Origin: an uncultured Clostridia bacterium
GTDB lineage: Bacteria > Bacillota > Clostridia > UBA1381
Assembly: GCA_947585795.1 (NCBI GenBank)
Contig: CANPXG010000011.1
Location: 1 to 52,520, forward strand
Direction of reading: 5' to 3'
DNA: 52,520 nucleotides
Of this stretch, positions 32,348-40,644 are shown in pieces; the stretch's first letter is position 1, and each line of letters begins with the position of its first letter. Under the pieces are notes generated by a model that was not told the DNA's origin, made no database searches, and saw only the letters and a list, made by a program, of their open reading frames with translations. Made by a program: the position numbers and the translations under genes.

Positions 32348-35050
32348 TTAATAGCACAGCGGTCTGCGGAACACTGTAAATCCCACGCTCGCCGCCGTGG
32401 ACAGCACGACGTTATTCGCGCTCGATGAGCAGTGGATAACGAGAATATTTCCGTCCGTATTTTTTCCTACGACGATTCCGACGTGGCTGTAACTCGACAG
32501 GAAGCATAAATCGCCCGCCTGTACAGTGGATTCGGATACTTGGATGCTCGCGTCGCGCTGACCGTATGTGCCGTGTCCGACTGCGTATCCCATACCGCTG
32601 TTGTTGAATGCCCATGTTACAAAGCCGGAGCAGTCAAGACCGTATGCGCGTATCGTTCCCGACGACGGACTGCCTGCGGCGGTCACTCGCTGCATAGTAC
32701 CCCACGCGCTGTCCCAGCCGATCGCGCTCGACTTGCCGCCCCAGAAGTAATTGACCTTGCCGACGAGCGACGCGGCGTTCTTTACAACGTCTTTTCGCTT
32801 CTGCGGAAGTGACGCGGGCAATCCCTCTATAATTGCCTGAACATTCGCGTCCGTCACCGCAAGACTGTGGCTTGACGATGTAAGCACGTCACCGTGTTCA
32901 AGCAGCGTTTCAACCGCTTCGCGCTGTTTGTCGGTAAGTTCAAAGCAGTCCATCAGTTCCTCTTTTGTTTTACCCGTTATCGTTATATTCAAGCGGCTGC
33001 CTGTGTCCCCGTATGGCTCGACTGTATATTCTACGATGTTTGCGGCACGGAAAAATTCTTTTAGTTTCTCGGCCTTTTCAGCATCAAATACAACAACGTC
33101 GGTCGCGGTATTGTCCTCCGTTCCGGCGGTTTTAGCGGCAAATACGGCTATTACAACATTGGTATTCGTCTGATTATCGGTAACATTTACGTCTGTATGC
33201 GGAACGGATAACTCTATATCCTCTACCTCCTGCGTCAGTTCCACGTTATACTCGGCTATTATCTGAGACAGCGGAATTGTGCCGACATCGTTCGCTTCCT
33301 CCGAAAAGAATATCCCGAACGGACTTGCCGCGATAGCCGCGATGATGATTACGATAATAAGCACCGTCACCAATACCGCAATGCCGCCCATAGCCGATAT
33401 TGCGGATAACGCCGCACGCGCTATACCCAACGCCGCCGAAGCAATAGCCTTTGCCGCTCTGACGGCATATTGCACTCCCGCCTTTACCGCCTGTGCGGAT
33501 TTCTTCGCAGCGTCGCGCGCTCGCACTGCCGCTTGCTTCGCGGCTTTCCTGGCAAACTGCTGTTCTTTTTTCTTCGCCGCCGTTTTTGCGGATTTGATAC
33601 TGCGATTTGCAGTCTTTACTGCGCGGGTAGGCTTGGAAATCGACGCTTTTATATGCTCCGTTTTGTTTCTTACAATATTTGTTATGCCTTTCGGCTTGCT
33701 CTTTATGCTACGCTTATCGGCGGTTATGATATGCGGACTATCAAGCTCCGCGGGTCTTGCCTTGATATTCATTCCATTATGTGAACGGATAGAGCTGCCA
33801 CGGGTTTTGATGTCGGTCTTTTTCGTCTTAATCAATTTCTCCAACGTGGGCTTCTGTTTCGGAATTGCGCTTGAGTCCGCAGAAATCATCATATCGGGCA
33901 CAGTAGCCGCTTCCGGTGAATAACCAACGTCCGGCATAAGAATTGTTTGCGATTCCGATGGTGGAATAGTATTCTTCGCCGCCTCCGACTGTGCTTTCAG
34001 CTTATTTTGCACATACTTCCGACGAGCGATTTGCGTTTTATCGACGGACATTTGCTTCTGCTCCGCTTCTTTTACCCAGACCGTCGGCAAGGGTTTCGCC
34101 TGAAAAGGCGGCTTCAATTTACAGCTTGAGTCCGGCATGTTCTGCATCGGCTCGGATTTGAGCTTTAAATACTCGTCCTTTGTCTTTATTTTCATAGGCG
34201 GTTCTGTCGATTTCGGTAATGATTCCGCTGTTGGCGCAGCCTCGCGAACAGGTGCAGATTTTGGCATCGGTTTGGCAGATTCAGCCTTTACGCTGTTACT
34301 GTGAGCTAAAACACTTTCTTTTGTTTTAATCTCACTTTTCGGAGCAATTTGTTTTTGCTCCGAAACAGCTTGCCGCGTCTTTATCTTGGGCGATTCAGCC
34401 GCCGATTTTTCGCTGCTGTGAAAGACGCTTTCTTTTGTCTTTATAGCTTTCGGATTTTCTTTTACGGACGGTGATTGATTGATGTTTAGATATTCTTCCT
34501 TAGTTTTTATCATCGATTTTGTATTAGCCTGCGCCGCAGTTCTCTGTTCTTTTGCTTTAACCGCCGCTTCACGGCGCATTTTTACCTTCGCCTGTTCCTG
34601 CGGCTTAGGCTTCGCCTCCGGCAATTCCGCTGTTTTCGGCTGATTGATACGCGAATGCTGCGTCTGCTGCGGAGTGTCCGCGCCCTTCATAATATTCGGC
34701 ATAGGCGGAATATCCCGCTGTGTTCCGCGCTGACGTATATTTTCCTTTATATTTTTCCCTGTCCGCGCAATTACGTCCGCCGCGGTATATACAGAAGTTT
34801 CTGCTCTGTCCTCAACCTTGTCTACCGCGTAATTCTCCGGCTTTTCATACTGCTCCGAAGTCTGCTTCTGAAGTTCCGCTTTCTTCTGCGCATACTGGCG
34901 TTTTAGCGTATCTACCGTACTCCGAGGAACAGTCGTTCTCGCCGCAATTTGCGACGACTGCGCCGTTTTCGGTGTCCGCGCCGAAAAAGACTGTTTCAGT
35001 TTATATTGCTTCCGCTTCGTCGTTTTTGGCTTGGTTTTTACATCTTTCAC
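32348..35050 (-). CDS. Conjugation-associated membrane protein with NlpC/P60 hydrolase domain
   Basis: The protein has about 900 residues. Residues 1 to about 540 are a Lys/Pro/Gln-rich disordered region with repeated TKEEYL- and KTKES-type motifs. A hydrophobic segment (GIAVLVTVLIIVIIIAAIAA) spans the membrane. The outer C-terminal NlpC/P60 domain has Cys in YGLDCSGFVTWAF, His in SYSHVGIVV and a third polar residue in VIHCSS. It cuts peptidoglycan so that the mating channel can cross the wall. GTG 35050 follows AGAGGTGGTAAA. Its family is the CD1108-type mobile-element hydrolase, by memory. Confidence 0.85.
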   Translation of the reverse strand: MKDVKTKPKTTKRKQYKLKQSFSARTPKTAQSSQIAARTTVPRSTVDTLKRQYAQKKAELQKQTSEQYEKPENYAVDKVEDRAETSVYTAADVIARTGKNIKENIRQRGTQRDIPPMPNIMKGADTPQQTQHSRINQPKTAELPEAKPKPQEQAKVKMRREAAVKAKEQRTAAQANTKSMIKTKEEYLNINQSPSVKENPKAIKTKESVFHSSEKSAAESPKIKTRQAVSEQKQIAPKSEIKTKESVLAHSNSVKAESAKPMPKSAPVREAAPTAESLPKSTEPPMKIKTKDEYLKLKSEPMQNMPDSSCKLKPPFQAKPLPTVWVKEAEQKQMSVDKTQIARRKYVQNKLKAQSEAAKNTIPPSESQTILMPDVGYSPEAATVPDMMISADSSAIPKQKPTLEKLIKTKKTDIKTRGSSIRSHNGMNIKARPAELDSPHIITADKRSIKSKPKGITNIVRNKTEHIKASISKPTRAVKTANRSIKSAKTAAKKKEQQFARKAAKQAAVRARDAAKKSAQAVKAGVQYAVRAAKAIASAALGIARAALSAISAMGGIAVLVTVLIIVIIIAAIAASPFGIFFSEEANDVGTIPLSQIIAEYNVELTQEVEDIELSVPHTDVNVTDNQTNTNVVIAVFAAKTAGTEDNTATDVVVFDAEKAEKLKEFFRAANIVEYTVEPYGDTGSRLNITITGKTKEELMDCFELTDKQREAVETLLEHGDVLTSSSHSLAVTDANVQAIIEGLPASLPQKRKDVVKNAASLVGKVNYFWGGKSSAIGWDSAWGTMQRVTAAGSPSSGTIRAYGLDCSGFVTWAFNNSGMGYAVGHGTYGQRDASIQVSESTVQAGDLCFLSSYSHVGIVVGKNTDGNILVIHCSSSANNVVLSTAASVGFTVFRRPLCY

Positions 35051-35079
35051 TTTACCACCTCTTTTTTTCGTATAATGTA

Positions 35080-35108
35080 TTGATTTTTTCGTGCAAACAG
35101 CGTATAAT
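35080..35108 (+). promoter_or_regulatory. Promoter of the DinJ/YafQ module
   Basis: TTGATT (35080-35085), 17-base spacer, TATAAT (35103-35108). It faces away from the NlpC/P60 gene. A weaker minus-strand -10 (TATACG) overlaps its upstream flank, so binding at one promoter may affect the other. Confidence 0.75.
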
Positions 35109-35137
35109 ATATATATCAACTTGAAAGGAGTATACAC

Positions 35138-35413
35138 ATGGCAAGCACAACAAATATCAGCATCCGCATGGATACCGAATTAAAATCGCAGGCTGATGCG
35201 CTGTTCGGCGAATTGGGAATGAATATTTCCACCGCTTTCAATATATTCGTCCGTCAGGCTCTGCGCGAAAAGCGTATACCGTTCGATATATCGCTTAACC
35301 AACCCAATCAGGAAACAATAGCCGCTATGCTTGAGGCTGAAAGGATTGCAAAGGATTCGTCCGTAAAGGGTTATACCGATTTAGATGAATTATTTGCCGA
35401 TTTGGAAAAATGA
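35138..35413 (+). CDS. dinJ: Type II antitoxin, DinJ/RelB family
   Basis: The 91-residue protein has an RHH DNA-binding N-terminal part (NISIRMDTELKSQADALFGEL...NISTAFNIFVRQALREKRIPF) and an acidic C-terminal tail that would cap the toxin. It binds its own promoter as a repressor, and with the toxin more tightly. The ATG follows GAAAGGAGTATACAC. Its last codons overlap the toxin start by four bases. Confidence 0.92.
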   Translation: MASTTNISIRMDTELKSQADALFGELGMNISTAFNIFVRQALREKRIPFDISLNQPNQETIAAMLEAERIAKDSSVKGYTDLDELFADLEK

Positions 35414-35700
35414 GACTAACAAAATTTACGGTAAAACCGACCTCGCAATTCAAAAAAGACTACAAGCGCGCCATAAAGCGCGGGCTTGATATACGTCTTT
35501 TGCAAAATATCATAGCAAGGCTCGCAAACGGCGAAAAGCTTGATGAGCAGAATCGCGATCACGCGCTGTCTGGCAGCTTGGCGGGACATCGCGAGTGTCA
35601 CATTCTCCCCGATTGGCTTCTGATGTACAGATACGAGGATGACGTACTTGTCCTGACGCTGTCGCGTACAGGCACACACAGCGATTTGTTCGGAAAATAG
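35410..35700 (+). CDS. yafQ: Type II toxin, YafQ-family mRNA interferase
   Basis: The 96-residue RelE-fold protein has the YafQ pattern: KPTSQFKKDYKRAIKRGLDI, DHALSGSLAGHRECHILPDWLLMY and LTLSRTGTHSDLF. The catalytic histidines typical of YafQ are present in GHRECHI and the C-terminal TGTHSDLF. It cuts mRNA at the ribosome when freed from the antitoxin. The pair lies divergent to the conjugation operon and is likely an addiction module that keeps the element in the cell. Confidence 0.92.
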   Translation: MRLTKFTVKPTSQFKKDYKRAIKRGLDIRLLQNIIARLANGEKLDEQNRDHALSGSLAGHRECHILPDWLLMYRYEDDVLVLTLSRTGTHSDLFGK

Positions 35701-35704
35701 GTAA

Positions 35705-35741
35705 TATACGGCTCAGTATTATACCGAGCCGTATATATTTT
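35705..35741 (+). terminator. Terminator of the DinJ/YafQ module
   Basis: TATACGGCTC and GAGCCGTATA form a 10-bp stem with a 11-base loop followed by TATTTTTA. It may also end the minus-strand gene at 35741. Confidence 0.85.
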
Positions 35742-36085
35742 TACATCACATTATGCTCTATCGTCACTTCAAGCGGATAACCTTTCCCCACCGCAGCAAA
35801 GCCTATGGAATCCTTTAGATGCGAAACATAACCGCGAATATCAGATTGAACGAGGCAAATATATTCACCCTCGGTTATTTTGTGATACTTACCGTTTCCC
35901 TCTAATACATCGGCAATACAATTCCGTACCGTTTCCTCCGCTTCCTTCGCCGCGTCCTCGCCGAACGCGGCGGCAATTCCCCTGAGATTGTCAACGCTTA
36001 CAACCGCAGCGTTTATTACATCAGGTTCCTGCAAATACTCGCGCAAATATTTCTTGATATATTTTTTTAATTTTCTCTTTTTCAT
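35741..36085 (-). CDS. Small protein with degenerate GGDEF-like fold
   Basis: The 114-residue protein has a basic N-terminus (MKKRKLKKYIKKYLREYL) and then VVSVDNLRGIAAAFGEDAAK followed by a helix and KYHKITEGEYICLVQ. That order matches the first half of a GGDEF domain (DIDNFK... GDELL... RIGGDEFVVLL), but the signature is EGEY and the metal Asp is changed, so no cyclase activity is expected. It may bind nucleotides or act as a scaffold. The ATG 36085 follows GGAGGTAAAC. It is downstream of virB4 in the conjugation operon. The likeness is by eye. Confidence 0.6.
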   Translation of the reverse strand: MKKRKLKKYIKKYLREYLQEPDVINAAVVSVDNLRGIAAAFGEDAAKEAEETVRNCIADVLEGNGKYHKITEGEYICLVQSDIRGYVSHLKDSIGFAAVGKGYPLEVTIEHNVM

Positions 36086-36116
36086 GTTTACCTCCACTAA
36101 TAGAAACAGCGGCGGA

Positions 36117-38459
36117 TTAAACCGCCGCCGTTTCCTCACCCGGTCTTGTGCTCATCAATTTATATAGCTTTGTATCCGTTGGAAAATCGTTTACGAACGG
36201 TACAATAGAGCCGCCGACCTTAATCAGTCCGTGTCCCGCCGGAGCGTTCGTTATATATCCCATCTGCGTTTCCGAAATATTCAGCAGTCCCGCAAGCTCG
36301 ATACGGTCCGACGGCGCTTGATTAAGCATCAGCAGAAACTCGCTGTTAGCAAGCATACCGCGCGCCGTATCGTTTCTCAGACAATCCTCGATGTTCTGCG
36401 TAATACCTGTCAGCAGACCGCCGTACTTTCTGAAACGTTTCCATGCTTTGAGCAAAAACTCCGCGCTGTACTGATTTTTAAAGAACAGGTGCGCCTCATC
36501 TATATATACTCTCGTGTACTTACCGCGCTTGCGATTTGCCATAACCCTGTTCATTATGTTATCGAGCATGATTAACAGTCCGATAGACTTCATCTGGTCG
36601 CCGAGTTCGAGTATATCATAACAGGCGATTCGGTTATTGACGTTTACGTTGCTCTGATGCGAGAAAGCGTCCAAGCTGCCCGTTGCGAACAATTCAAGCG
36701 ATAACGCCAAATCGTGCGCCTCCTGTTCCGGCTGACGGAGCAGCTCGTTACGGAAGTCGGCAAGCGTCGGCATAATGTTCGATTTACCGTTGAAATAGCT
36801 GTTGTAGACGTTTATCGTACAACGGTCGATAATGGAACGGTCTTTCGCTCCTACGCCGCCGCCGAAACGAGCATCACCGTTCTTCAATAACTGGTCGAAC
36901 AGCGAGATAAGAAACTCCGACTTGATTGAAATGGGATTATCGTCGCTGCCAACGTCGTCGCTTATATCCATCGCGTTTATATGATTGGGCGAGGACGCCG
37001 ACAGCTTTATAATCTCGCCGCCGAGATTCGATACAAGCGGCGCATACTCGCGTTCGGGATCTACCACGATAATATCATCATCAGTAAACAACGCCGCCAT
37101 AGCTATTTCCATTTTCGACGCGAACGACTTACCGGAACCCGATACGCCTATGATGAAGCCGTTGCCGTTAAGCAGCAGCTTTCTGTTACACATCAATAGA
37201 TTATGCGATATGGCGTTTATGCCGTAATACAGTCCGTCTTTATCGATAATCTCCTGCGTCTTGTACGGAATGAGCACCGCCGTGCTTTCCGTCGTAAGCG
37301 TCCGCGTCGCGCATATTTCCATAAGTCCGTAGGGTAGAACGGTATTCAGACCGTCCTCCTGCTGATATTTGAGTACCGCAAGATTACACAGGTCTTTTCT
37401 TCCTATCGACATCAGCGTTTCAGTGTCATTGTCGAGTTCCTCCAATGAGTCCGCGATATGCACAAGCGTCAGCGTAACGAACATCATTCTCTGATCGCGC
37501 ATAGTGAGGTCGTCCATAAACTCTTTAGTTTCCGAACGCATCTGCTCCAGTTCATACGGGATAGTTGCCGAGAAATTATTGTTCATGTTCTGCTTTTGCT
37601 GCCATTTTGTAATATCCGTTTCTATTGCTAACAGCTTCTTTTGAATATCCTTAACGGCTTCGGCGGTGGGAATAGTTTGAATGTCTATGGACACCATCAT
37701 GCTCCGTGAAAAATCCGTTAGCTGCGACAGTAAATCGTCCTTGAGGAACGACGGATATTCTTTCAGAAACAGCACTCTCGCATACTTATCGCCTATACGG
37801 ATATGGTCTTTCTTAAACTCAATATTGTCGGGGCAGATATAGTCCTTAAAATGCGCGCCGCGCGCCATCGCTTGCTTGAGATCGAAATTAAACTCTCCCT
37901 CGTCGTTTCCTCTGAAAAATTCGTGGAATATGCGAAGCCGCTCCTTATAGCCGAGTTCGGTTGTCTGCGACGATATTTTATTAAAATCCGACGCTAAATC
38001 GCTGCCGACGCGAGCGAAATATGTACGCGCTTCCGCTATGTTTTTCTTTATCGCGGAAACGGTTACAAACTTATCGTGAACGATGTTATTTGATTCCGCC
38101 ATCTTATCGCTCAGCAGTCCCTCCAGTTCGCGCGTGTACGTCGCGAACCCGATGCCCGTTTTCGGCTGCGCCATTTGCTCGAATACGCTGTTCACAAGCT
38201 GCCTGTTGTACGAGCTTATTTTAACAAGCGCGTCGGTGGGCAAACCGTTGAGTATTGCCGAATGAGCCAAGAACATTTCCTCTTGGTCTGCCTGCGACGC
38301 TACCTCGTAATTTATATCCGAAAACCGCCACGTTTTGGAAAATATTTTGCTGTACTGAAAAATCCCGTCCTTATATACAACATCTATCGGTATGGACTGT
38401 TGTACTGTCTTAGGTATTTTTCTTTTTCCTGCCTTTATTGCTTCCTGCTTTTTTCGCAT
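36117..38459 (-). CDS. virB4: VirB4-type conjugation ATPase
   Basis: The 780-residue ATPase has Walker A GVSGSGKSFASK (about residues 440-451) and Walker B RVYIDEAHLFF, with FRKYGGLLTGITQNIEDCL after it. It powers assembly of the mating channel or DNA transfer at the membrane. The N-terminal half (about 1-420) is the VirB4 interaction region. Its start overlaps the PrgI-family gene by 50 bases. It is close in length to Clostridial ICE VirB4 proteins. Confidence 0.93.
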   Translation of the reverse strand: MRKKQEAIKAGKRKIPKTVQQSIPIDVVYKDGIFQYSKIFSKTWRFSDINYEVASQADQEEMFLAHSAILNGLPTDALVKISSYNRQLVNSVFEQMAQPKTGIGFATYTRELEGLLSDKMAESNNIVHDKFVTVSAIKKNIAEARTYFARVGSDLASDFNKISSQTTELGYKERLRIFHEFFRGNDEGEFNFDLKQAMARGAHFKDYICPDNIEFKKDHIRIGDKYARVLFLKEYPSFLKDDLLSQLTDFSRSMMVSIDIQTIPTAEAVKDIQKKLLAIETDITKWQQKQNMNNNFSATIPYELEQMRSETKEFMDDLTMRDQRMMFVTLTLVHIADSLEELDNDTETLMSIGRKDLCNLAVLKYQQEDGLNTVLPYGLMEICATRTLTTESTAVLIPYKTQEIIDKDGLYYGINAISHNLLMCNRKLLLNGNGFIIGVSGSGKSFASKMEIAMAALFTDDDIIVVDPEREYAPLVSNLGGEIIKLSASSPNHINAMDISDDVGSDDNPISIKSEFLISLFDQLLKNGDARFGGGVGAKDRSIIDRCTINVYNSYFNGKSNIMPTLADFRNELLRQPEQEAHDLALSLELFATGSLDAFSHQSNVNVNNRIACYDILELGDQMKSIGLLIMLDNIMNRVMANRKRGKYTRVYIDEAHLFFKNQYSAEFLLKAWKRFRKYGGLLTGITQNIEDCLRNDTARGMLANSEFLLMLNQAPSDRIELAGLLNISETQMGYITNAPAGHGLIKVGGSIVPFVNDFPTDTKLYKLMSTRPGEETAAV

Positions 38460-38790
38460 CTCGCAACGCCTCCTCGTAAATATTTAAAAGTATGTTTTCC
38501 GATTCAAACAGCCGTTTGCCGGACGCTAAAAACTCGCTGCGGATAAAAGCCACAGCGAATTTCTCAAACGTCATTCCGTTATATTTAAAGAACCCCGCCG
38601 CAGCGAACGGAGCGGCAAGCGCCACGCACAGCCACGACACAACTTCCTTTCCGACAATATCGCGCAAGCCGAAATACGTGCCGACCGCCGCGCCCACGGC
38701 AAGCGCGGAGCATACAAACTGCCGCGCCGATAAGCCGAAAAACATACTTTCATGGTAGTCTTTGATTTCCTTATTGATTTTTATTTCCAT
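38410..38790 (-). CDS. PrgI-family membrane protein
   Basis: The 126-residue protein has two hydrophobic segments (QFVCSALAVGAAVGTYFGL and VSWLCVALAAPFAAAGFF), flanked by a charged N-terminus (MEIKINKEIKDYHE) and a basic tail. This is the standard PrgI/VirB3-like layout, always beside VirB4 in Gram-positive conjugation systems. It overlaps virB4 by 50 bases, tying their translation. Confidence 0.88.
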   Translation of the reverse strand: MEIKINKEIKDYHESMFFGLSARQFVCSALAVGAAVGTYFGLRDIVGKEVVSWLCVALAAPFAAAGFFKYNGMTFEKFAVAFIRSEFLASGKRLFESENILLNIYEEALRDAKKAGSNKGRKKKNT

Positions 38791-38801
38791 AACCGCGCTC
38801 C

Positions 38802-39377
38802 TTATCTCTCCGGCGCGTCCTTCTTCGGCGTTTTCGGCTGTATCTCCGACGGGTTGCGTCCGTCCAAGGGCTTGACGAAATCCATCTTATCCGCCGCCGC
38901 GAATGTTTTGCGGTCGAGCTTTCGCTGCCATGCCTTAGCCTTAAACGCCCATTTAAAGCCGCTTTTCTTTATCACCGCAAGCTGCTTTTTATCGGGCTTC
39001 TCGTCAAATTTAAGCTGTAACCGATTATTCGCAAGATTTACAACAGCCTCTCCGCCTGCGAATTTCCAACCTTGAAACAGCGTTTCGGGCTGATTTTGTA
39101 CGCGCTCCATGATTTTCTGCGTTTGCTGAATTGAATCGGAATTGTCCTTGAAAAATTTACCCGGATACGGAACCGCGCCGGATTCGTTTGCGCGTCCGTC
39201 AAGCTCATGCGCCATTGCATCGTCAATGCCGGGACAGCCGACAACAGTGCCGTTCTCCTTGTAATGGTCGTTTATTTTCTGCATATAGCCTATTCTGTCT
39301 TCGAGAAACTTTACATTCTCCGACAGCAATTTAACCGCGTTCGGGTCATCGCTTCTTACTACTGAATTGTAACTCAT
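38802..39377 (-). CDS. ICE-encoded hypothetical protein
   Basis: The 191-residue soluble protein has helical N-terminal part (LLSENVKFLEDRIGYMQKIN) and a compact C-terminal domain (LKFDEKPDKKQLAVIKKSGF, then KWAFKAKAWQRKLD). I recall this C-terminal block in other mobile-element proteins of Firmicutes. Its start ATG has AAGGAAGATAATT upstream. It sits between VirB6-like and PrgI genes, so it moves with the transfer operon. Confidence 0.7.
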   Translation of the reverse strand: MSYNSVVRSDDPNAVKLLSENVKFLEDRIGYMQKINDHYKENGTVVGCPGIDDAMAHELDGRANESGAVPYPGKFFKDNSDSIQQTQKIMERVQNQPETLFQGWKFAGGEAVVNLANNRLQLKFDEKPDKKQLAVIKKSGFKWAFKAKAWQRKLDRKTFAAADKMDFVKPLDGRNPSEIQPKTPKKDAPER

Positions 39378-39397
39378 AATTATCTTCCTTTCCGGCG

Positions 39398-40237
39398 TTA
39401 TACGCCTAACATTTCTTTTACTATTCTATCCGCGCCTTTGATTAGTCCGACGAGTACAAGCATATTAAAGATTACCTCGCCGATATACTTCCATATCATA
39501 GTTACCGTCGTTATATCGGTATCGAGCACAGGCGCACTTGAACTCGCGAACGCCGAAAATATGAGGCACGATAATACAATTACCGCGCCCTCCAAGCATA
39601 CGCCGACATAGGATTTCACAAACGACTTTCCCATCTGCGACGTACCCTCTCCGGCGAACGTCGATAACGGAACGGGAGCTAACGCCGTGTACATATACAA
39701 TCGAAAAAAGCGTCCGTACACGGTCATTATCATAATGAACGACATTACCGTTATGAACAGACTGCCCAAAATCGTAACGAGCCACAGCGGAATACTCGCC
39801 CAGAAGCCCGCGTCCTCTATCGCAGTTTCTATCGCAGCCGGGAGCGTAACCGTTGCGCCGCCTATGCCGCCCAGACTCCTTGCTATACTCTCGACTACGC
39901 CGCCGCATATCGAATATATTACCGTCATTATATCAAGCGCGTATGTAATCGCCACCTTTGCCGCAACAAACCGTATGAAATGCTTCAGCGCATATTCGGG
40001 ACGCTGAAAATCGCGGAATGACGCTGTTGATTTGAATACACTCATAGCGAAAAAGAGTATCAGCAGTCCGTAGCCGATAGCCTGCAAGCCGCCGTTTATG
40101 CCCGTCACTATACTCCAGATAGTACCGCCCTTAAAATCCTGCGGAGACATCGTGACAAGCCCCCATATTTCCGTCATTTTATCGTTCCATGTTGCAAACG
40201 CGTTTTCGAGATTTGCAACAATCCAATTATCACTCAA
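39398..40237 (-). CDS. VirB6/TrbL-like conjugation membrane protein
   Basis: The 279-residue protein has at least five membrane helices (for example LQAIGYGLLILFFAMSVF, LVTILGSLFITVMSFIMIM and GAVIVLSCLIFSAFA). A VirB6-like block FFRLYMYTALAPVPLSTFAG is diagnostic of the CD1112-type family of Gram-positive ICE proteins. It should form the channel core in the membrane. It follows Maff2 by 59 bases on the same strand. Confidence 0.87.
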   Translation of the reverse strand: MSDNWIVANLENAFATWNDKMTEIWGLVTMSPQDFKGGTIWSIVTGINGGLQAIGYGLLILFFAMSVFKSTASFRDFQRPEYALKHFIRFVAAKVAITYALDIMTVIYSICGGVVESIARSLGGIGGATVTLPAAIETAIEDAGFWASIPLWLVTILGSLFITVMSFIMIMTVYGRFFRLYMYTALAPVPLSTFAGEGTSQMGKSFVKSYVGVCLEGAVIVLSCLIFSAFASSSAPVLDTDITTVTMIWKYIGEVIFNMLVLVGLIKGADRIVKEMLGV

Positions 40238-40296
40238 CTGCTATCACCTCCTCGCCGCCGCTCCGAAGAACGGCGGCATTGTAGTGTAATCGGAAA

Positions 40297-40644
40297 TTAC
40301 GCCATTATCAAATCGAGAATATCCTTCGCGAACGCGATAACGATACCGCCGAAGAATGTCAGGAAGCCGTTGGCTCTCTGCTGTGCGTCGTGCGATTTGA
40401 GCGACAAGCCTATCTGGACAATACCGAAGCCCAAGAGTATCATACCGATAGCCTTGATAGCCGAAAAGATAAACGTCGATAAGCCGTTAATCGCCGCGAG
40501 CGGATCGTCCGCGAATACGGGCGGCGCGAATGTCGTCATCGCCAACGCCGCTATTAACAATGCCGTTCTGGTAACGCGCAAGCCTTTCTTAACCTTCGAG
40601 ATTTTCTCCGTTACCGCTGTTGATTTTGATTTCATCGTTTTCAT
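40297..40644 (-). CDS. Maff2-family small membrane protein (VirB2-like)
   Basis: The 115-residue protein has a signal-like first helix (TRTALLIAALAMTTFAPPVFA) and a second helix (FIFSAIKAIGMILLGFGIVQ), then a third near the end. The block LKSHDAQQRANGFLTFFGGIVIAFAK is the Maff2 signature. Its size and two-helix core resemble VirB2 pilins. The ATG 40644 follows GGAGGAGTATGTAA, so it overlaps the 3' end of virD4 by 56 bases. Confidence 0.88.
   Translation of the reverse strand: MKTMKSKSTAVTEKISKVKKGLRVTRTALLIAALAMTTFAPPVFADDPLAAINGLSTFIFSAIKAIGMILLGFGIVQIGLSLKSHDAQQRANGFLTFFGGIVIAFAKDILDLIMA

Noticed and set aside
33279-33923. Antisense Ala-rich frame inside the NlpC/P60 gene
   Set aside because: It mirrors the Lys/Ala-rich coding strand and has no independent support.
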